Assembly: GCA_937952895.1 (NCBI GenBank)
Contig: CALFYC010000189.1
Location: 1-9,952 of the forward strand
Reading direction: 5' to 3'
DNA: 9,952 nucleotides
DNA from: an uncultured Neisseriaceae bacterium
GTDB lineage: Bacteria > Pseudomonadota > Gammaproteobacteria > Burkholderiales > UBA11063
Shown here: one piece after another, positions 6,286-9,952 of the stretch
How the letters are laid out: each line of letters starts with the position of its first letter
Position numbering within the stretch: the first letter of the stretch is position 1
Notes under the pieces: model-generated
What the model was told of the DNA's origin: nothing
Databases searched by the model: none
What the model saw: only the letters and a program-made list of their open reading frames with translations
Made by a program: the position numbers and the translations under genes

Positions 6286-6696
6286 ATGAGTTATAGAAGC
6301 AGCACTTGTATAGATGAGAATGATCCTTGCTATTCAAATCTGGCTCCGACTGTATATGAAATTGCTGATTATTTATTTACTCTTTTTGAAAAAAGTGTTC
6401 CAGAACACTATGATGCAATTTTAAATGATTATATGAAGAATTTTATAGATAAAGCTTCTGAAAATATGCTAGATCTAACCCTAGTTAATTCCAAACATAG
6501 CCCACGTTTTGCACTAAAAACGTTATGTGATTTATATAATGATTTTCCAGATCAAATGCACAAATTCTCTTCAACATCAGATTTCTCAGAATGGAAATTA
6601 ATGTGTGTAATAATAAGATATTTAGTTTTTACTCAGTTAACGTATAAATTCTTTAATGTGCATGGCAATCGAGAATTAAGTCAAAAAAATCTTTGA
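6286..6696 (+). CDS. Unrecognised 136-residue protein, third gene of the DUF6602-DUF2971 cluster
   Basis: The frame starts at an ATG with a strong ribosome binding site (AAGGA, about eight bases upstream), better than those of the two preceding genes, and ends with TGA at 6694. The product is a soluble, mostly helical protein. It has two cysteines near the N-terminus (residues 8 and 15) in C-I-D-E-N-D-P-C, acidic and aromatic helices through the middle (L-F-T-L-F-E-K, D-L-Y-N-D-F-P-D) and an aliphatic-aromatic helix near residues 104-123. No catalytic motif, signal peptide or membrane helix is evident, and I do not recognise a family. It follows the DUF2971 gene by 49 bases on the same strand, and a candidate terminator hairpin lies just beyond it, so it is probably the last gene of that operon. 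A regulatory, immunity or adaptor role for the upstream pair would fit its size and position, but nothing in the sequence proves it. Confidence 0.75.
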   Translation: MSYRSSTCIDENDPCYSNLAPTVYEIADYLFTLFEKSVPEHYDAILNDYMKNFIDKASENMLDLTLVNSKHSPRFALKTLCDLYNDFPDQMHKFSSTSDFSEWKLMCVIIRYLVFTQLTYKFFNVHGNRELSQKNL

Positions 6697-6709
6697 TAAA
6701 AAATCTGAA

Positions 6710-6751
6710 AAAACCATAAATTATATTTTTAGAGAAATATTGTTTGGTTTT
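6710..6751. terminator. Candidate bidirectional terminator hairpin between convergent genes
   Basis: AAAACCA (6710-6716) and TGGTTTT (6745-6751) are complementary across a 28-base A/T-rich loop that can pair further in part. It sits between the end of the plus-strand operon (6696) and the end of the minus-strand gene (6782). The stem is short and the loop long, so confidence is low. Confidence 0.3.
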
Positions 6752-6781
6752 AAAAGCGAAAGTATTTAATTTTATTGAAAA

Positions 6782-7036
6782 TTATTTTTTTACTTTAGTG
6801 ATTTTTCGGCTTATTTCAAAAAAGGGCAGTTTAATTTTAAAATTTGTTTCTTGCTGACTCACCGTTAGTTCATTATCGAGTAAATCAGCTATAATTTCTG
6901 TACTATTTTCAAATATTTTCACTTTCTGTTTATCTGTTTTAGCTTTAGAAAAATCGTATACAGTCTGGGTTAGAGCTTTTAAATTAGCAAAAGCTTCAAT
7001 AATTGATATTGTTGCTATACGACCCTTACTAATCAT
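6782..7036 (-). CDS. Small 84-residue protein, unknown
   Basis: An 84-codon frame runs leftward from an ATG at 7036, with no stop for many codons upstream of the ATG but no better start either. The product has a helical N-terminal half (residues 5-55), with I-S-I-I-E-A-F-A-N-L-K-A-L-T-Q-T-V and a lysine-rich segment S-K-A-K-T-D-K-Q-K-V-K. A C-terminal strand-like tail (65-84) ends in basic residues. There is no cysteine, signal peptide or membrane helix, and I do not recognise a family. It is divergent from the HEPN gene that begins at 7099, with only 62 bases between the two starts, so the two genes share a regulatory region; it converges on the 136-residue gene. A small gene divergent from a putative HEPN RNase gene could be an antitoxin or regulator, but toxin-antitoxin pairs are usually co-directional. 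No convincing ribosome binding site is present, which lowers confidence. Confidence 0.45.
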   Translation of the reverse strand: MISKGRIATISIIEAFANLKALTQTVYDFSKAKTDKQKVKIFENSTEIIADLLDNELTVSQQETNFKIKLPFFEISRKITKVKK

Positions 7037-7059
7037 ACTGATTAATAAATAATTTAATA

Positions 7060-7068
7060 TGCTACAAT
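7060..7068 (+). promoter_or_regulatory. Extended -10 promoter of the HEPN gene
   Basis: TGCTACAAT is an extended -10 element (TG, one base, TACAAT with five of six consensus bases). The -35 region is poor, which an extended -10 can offset. Transcription would start near 7075, giving a leader of about 24 bases that includes the TTAAGG ribosome binding site (7085-7090) before the ATG at 7099. Confidence 0.5.
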
Positions 7069-7098
7069 CGCTAATAATAATCTTTTAAGGTATTTGTT

Positions 7099-8250
7099 AT
7101 GGAGATAAATAAGCAGCAGATTGCTGAAGCTAAATCTTGGCTTCAAAATAATTATTACTTTGCTAACAAGGAAACGATTCAAATTGATCAAGACAATGAT
7201 AATGATTTATTTTTATCTATTTCCGAAAGATATGAAGATGAAACTCAAATCTCCTCAGACGATTTTATTGAACTTATTGATGAATTAAAGTCTAGTGAGG
7301 TAAATTCGAAATTGATAAAAACTAGAAAAAGGATTATATATAGCTTGGATTATTACAGTGATTCCATTTATGATAATATTGATGATACTGATTTCGAAGA
7401 CGATAATATTTATATTTCTTTTATTAAAGTAGATATTTTAATTTTAATTCTATATGTTAAATATTTGGATCATTCTCATAAATATTTTGATTCAATGCAA
7501 TTACCATATTTTGTTGAAGTATACATTAAAAGGAACAACTTATCTAATCAACACATTGAAAACCTAGTTAAATCATTTTTATTTGAATCTTCAAATAAAC
7601 TGCACTTACCACTCTCTATAGTTAAAATTGGAACGCATAATAATCCTGAGTATGGCCAAATAAATAATACAACCGAATGGGATTCAGAATTTGAATCTAT
7701 GGAATTATCTGACAGATTCCATAAATTAAAAAGATATAATCCATTAATGCAAGATTTTATTAAATCTATTAAAACTCCAGATTTAAATTTACAATTCTTA
7801 GGGTTCTTTAAAATTTTGGAACACTGTGGGGTCATCTTATTGCAACAAGATTTATATGTTAATCTGAAAAATAGAATAGAACTAGGTGTTGATATAAATA
7901 AATTAGAAGATTTGCAAGAGATTGTTAATATTGTTGGTCAAGCAAAAAAAAATCGGCAAATGGAATACATTATTACCTCCTTATTTAAACAAATTAAATT
8001 TACTGAGTATAAAAATTATTTACCCGAGAAACTAAAAAAACTTTTAGATAATGATATCATTAAAAAACTAATTAGTTTTAGGAATGCAGTATGCCATGAC
8101 AAAGCAAACTATTTTGATAAGGAAGATATAGGAAGTTATATATCTAAAGAGGATGAATTTTGCCAACTAAACTTATTTATGAAAAAAATTACATATAGTA
8201 CAATAAACTGGCATATTAATAATTTAGATAAATTGGGCTTAAAAATATAA
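7099..8250 (+). CDS. Large protein with a C-terminal HEPN-type RNase motif
   Basis: This 383-residue protein ends in a helical domain with the HEPN signature R-N-x-x-x-H: R-N-A-V-C-H at residues 328-333, in the context L-I-S-F-R-N-A-V-C-H-D-K. Arg, Asn and His form the metal-independent RNA-cleaving site in active HEPN proteins. Before it, a segment with F-I-K-S-I and L-Q-F-L-G-F-F-K-I-L-E-H (220-242) resembles the first helices of ApeA-like HEPN domains. The N-terminal 210 residues are unlike anything I recognise. They contain two acidic stretches (29-63 and 83-104, rich in Asp and Glu) and a hydrophobic stretch (113-122) that is too short and flanked too closely by charge to be a clear membrane helix. 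The gene has its own promoter and an AAGG-type ribosome binding site, so it is likely a stand-alone unit. HEPN proteins of this size in accessory regions often act in abortive phage defence by cutting tRNA or mRNA; here this is inference. Confidence 0.75.
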   Translation: MEINKQQIAEAKSWLQNNYYFANKETIQIDQDNDNDLFLSISERYEDETQISSDDFIELIDELKSSEVNSKLIKTRKRIIYSLDYYSDSIYDNIDDTDFEDDNIYISFIKVDILILILYVKYLDHSHKYFDSMQLPYFVEVYIKRNNLSNQHIENLVKSFLFESSNKLHLPLSIVKIGTHNNPEYGQINNTTEWDSEFESMELSDRFHKLKRYNPLMQDFIKSIKTPDLNLQFLGFFKILEHCGVILLQQDLYVNLKNRIELGVDINKLEDLQEIVNIVGQAKKNRQMEYIITSLFKQIKFTEYKNYLPEKLKKLLDNDIIKKLISFRNAVCHDKANYFDKEDIGSYISKEDEFCQLNLFMKKITYSTINWHINNLDKLGLKI

Positions 8251-8292
8251 ACAATTGATATAGTATCAGTATAGTTATTAAATGGATTTTAT

Positions 8293-9786
8293 ATGAAAAG
8301 TCATTATTGGAGCGTTACCAATATTTGGGTATCGGAATTTCCTAAACGTACATTTCCCCTTGTTTTTATCGCAGGGAAAACATCTTTTGTCATAAATCAA
8401 TGGATTTTCTATCTATTAGAAAATGGTATTACCCAATCATTGCTTGAAGAGAGGTTACGAGCGATTTTACATTTAGCTGAATATTTTTTTATTAGATATG
8501 GGAATAAAATTTTAGATGAGAATGAAAATAATACACTATTGCATGATTTTCTTAATGCAAAAAGATATGGAACAATCGACGAAGATGGGTTTGATAGCCT
8601 TGGATTATACTGGAGCCCTTTATCACTAAAAACCATTAAACGATATTTATTTGCAATTAATGAATTTGATAAATGGCAAAGCAGGTTTCATGGAAGCAAT
8701 AGAATAAACCCTTCAGAACAACTTTTCATGAATGCTTGGGAAATATATTCTGAGTTCCAAAATAGAAAGCAATGGGATCCAATGTTCCATTTATTTCCAT
8801 CAAAGAAGCATATAAAAGAAGTTTATCATAACCAAATTAGAGAAAATCACGCAAGGCTTTCTTCAAATAATAAAAACCTTCCTAAAGCATTCCCTTTAAA
8901 CGCATTTGTGGATTTAGTTGAGCAATCACCAAACCCAAGGGATAAAATGTTATGGCTGATGCTATTCGGTTTAGGATTACGTCAAAGTGAAGCCTTGCAT
9001 ATTTTTTTGGAAGACTGCTATGGCATTACTGATATGGGAGAAATCAAGGTTAGATTAGGTGATCCAGAATTTGGTGAATTTAGATGGTATAGTAATGATG
9101 GAAAATTAAATATCGGAACACGAGCGGAATATTTAGCTAATTGTTATAAAAACCCACAATTCAAAAGCACTATCCCAAAACTATATAATATTTCACCCCG
9201 AAGCCAGTACGGGGGACGTGGTGGAATGTATGCTGGTTTTAAAGGCATGAACTTTGATACTAGCCATAGTTTTGCAACTAATCATAACTTATTTGGTAAT
9301 GACGCTCATTGGGTAGATCCTCGATTAGGAATATATTTCAATAAATGCCTTAAAGATTACTTGGAAACTTATTTTTATAATAAACCTAAATCATGGCCGT
9401 ATCATCCATTTTTATTTATTAATGTAGATAAAGGTAGTTTTGGGTTTCCACTAACAATACCTGCGATTAGAAAAGCTTGGTCACGAGCATTAAAAAGAAT
9501 AGGCTTGGATCATTTACCACTTGGACCACACAGTTTACGGCATTTAACAGGCTACTATTGTGCTTCACTACTAAAGTTGCCAGTAGAAACAACAAAATCA
9601 ATCTTGCGGCATGTTGACACTAGTAGTACAACAACTTACTATCATTTATCAAATCAGGTAGTCAGAGATGCAATCATTAATGCTGTAACGAAAAATCAAG
9701 ATATGAATAGCAAAGATTCTATTGAACATTCTCAAAAAATACTTAGGCTGGACTTACCATCACATTGGTATGAAAGCACTTATTAA
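8293..9786 (+). CDS. GmtY-like tyrosine recombinase (gamma-mobile-trio type)
   Basis: This 497-residue protein is a large tyrosine recombinase, unrelated in detail to the one at 2869. The catalytic residues are visible: Arg230 in F-G-L-G-L-R-Q-S-E-A-L, His413-x-x-Arg416 in G-P-H-S-L-R-H-L-T-G, His440 in I-L-R-H-V-D and the nucleophile Tyr449 in T-T-T-Y-Y-H. About 180 residues separate the first Arg from the H-x-x-R box, far more than in Xer proteins. This insert contains Y-G-G-R-G-G-M-Y-A-G-F-K-G (306-318) and P-Y-H-P-F-L-F-I-N (369-377). Long size, this insert and a tightly following gene resemble GmtY, the recombinase of gamma-mobile-trio (GMT) islands; this is recalled, not searched. The N-terminal 200 residues hold the core-binding region. 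A TGGA near the ATG is a weak ribosome binding site; TTGATA (8255-8260) could be a -35 box but no good -10 follows. It should act with its downstream partners to move an island that often carries defence genes. All catalytic residues are intact. Confidence 0.8.
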   Translation: MKSHYWSVTNIWVSEFPKRTFPLVFIAGKTSFVINQWIFYLLENGITQSLLEERLRAILHLAEYFFIRYGNKILDENENNTLLHDFLNAKRYGTIDEDGFDSLGLYWSPLSLKTIKRYLFAINEFDKWQSRFHGSNRINPSEQLFMNAWEIYSEFQNRKQWDPMFHLFPSKKHIKEVYHNQIRENHARLSSNNKNLPKAFPLNAFVDLVEQSPNPRDKMLWLMLFGLGLRQSEALHIFLEDCYGITDMGEIKVRLGDPEFGEFRWYSNDGKLNIGTRAEYLANCYKNPQFKSTIPKLYNISPRSQYGGRGGMYAGFKGMNFDTSHSFATNHNLFGNDAHWVDPRLGIYFNKCLKDYLETYFYNKPKSWPYHPFLFINVDKGSFGFPLTIPAIRKAWSRALKRIGLDHLPLGPHSLRHLTGYYCASLLKLPVETTKSILRHVDTSSTTTYYHLSNQVVRDAIINAVTKNQDMNSKDSIEHSQKILRLDLPSHWYESTY

Positions 9787-9789
9787 GGA
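9785..9789 (+). promoter_or_regulatory. Ribosome binding site of the gene that runs off the window
   Basis: AAGGA overlaps the TAA stop of the large recombinase gene and lies 11 bases before the ATG at 9801. This suggests translational coupling and fixes the start of the next gene. Confidence 0.55.
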
Positions 9790-9800
9790 TAACAAGATAT

Positions 9801-9952
9801 ATGGCTACAGGAATACAACAAGAATTCTTACCAGTTATTGTTAGCTCAGATATATCTGAATTAAGACAAGATGTCGGATTTTGGTCACATAACCAAGTAT
9901 ATTATAATCCAACAGATAAAATTATAATTTTGGATCATACACTAACTGTTTT
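9801..9952 (+). CDS. Start of a further gene, cut by the window edge; possible GmtZ-like partner
   Basis: Fifty codons are visible, beginning M-A-T-G-I-Q-Q-E-F-L-P-V-I-V-S, and the frame is still open at the window edge. The gene starts 14 bases after the large recombinase gene, with its ribosome binding site overlapping the preceding stop codon, so the two are almost certainly co-transcribed and probably work together. The visible part shows no signal peptide; it has a hydrophobic strand (L-P-V-I-V), then a polar segment with D-V-G-F-W and Y-Y-N-P-T-D. In gamma-mobile-trio islands the gene after gmtY encodes GmtZ (VPA1269 family), a large protein needed for mobility. That is the expectation from position only, as I cannot recognise the family from 50 residues. 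Confidence 0.65.
   Translation, partial: MATGIQQEFLPVIVSSDISELRQDVGFWSHNQVYYNPTDKIIILDHTLTV

Noticed and set aside
6394..6409. Perfect palindrome AGTGTTC-CA-GAACACT inside the 136-residue gene, resembling a dimer-binding site.
   Set aside because: Seven-base arms with a short spacer are expected about once in a window of this size, and it lies mid-gene with no regulatory context.
7548..7835. A 95-codon minus-strand frame inside the HEPN gene, considered as an embedded antitoxin.
   Set aside because: No ribosome binding site, and it lies fully within a well-supported gene; it is most simply an antisense shadow.
8256..8268. TGATA-TAG-TATCA as an independent attachment core before the large recombinase.
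   Set aside because: Five-base arms in A/T-rich sequence are too common; it is mentioned only as part of the boundary question.

Overview
The window is a strongly AT-rich bacterial segment (by eye well under 35% G+C). It most likely comes from an AT-rich gammaproteobacterium of the Francisella/Fastidiosibacter/Legionella kind. That placement rests on base composition, the housekeeping UPF0178 gene and a recombinase resembling gamma-mobile-trio GmtY, so it is an inference. No tRNA, rRNA, CRISPR array or insertion sequence was recognised.

Left part (1-2300), chromosomal flank: a YaiI/UPF0178 (DUF188) gene with a clear promoter, an exported nucleoside-deaminase-like protein, a frameshifted fragment that looks like a homocysteine S-methyltransferase remnant, and a convergent gene for a seven-helix membrane protein. 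The decay here suggests a region losing genes.

Middle part (2300-4150): a previously uncalled 52-codon gene on the minus strand with a very good ribosome binding site, and then a 313-residue tyrosine recombinase. The recombinase is read from an extended -10 promoter that is flanked by two perfect inverted repeats. Directly behind it is an 82-codon open frame without a start codon. It reads like the N-terminal end of a YhcG/DUF1016 PD-(D/E)XK nuclease joined straight to its C-terminal end, i.e. an internally deleted restriction-type gene.

Right part (4150-9952), accessory cargo: an operon-like trio of a DUF6602 PD-(D/E)XK nuclease-like protein, a DUF2971 protein and an unrecognised 136-residue protein; a small minus-strand gene; a 383-residue protein with a C-terminal HEPN motif (R-N-A-V-C-H); and a 497-residue tyrosine recombinase resembling GmtY. 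A further gene starts 14 bases downstream and runs off the window, as expected of a multi-gene mobility module.

Taken together, the region from about 2450 to the window end reads as a mobile defence-type island bounded or interrupted by two unrelated tyrosine recombinases. The nuclease/DUF2971/136-residue trio and the HEPN gene are candidate phage-defence functions. No function has been shown, and the defence role is inferred from domains and context.
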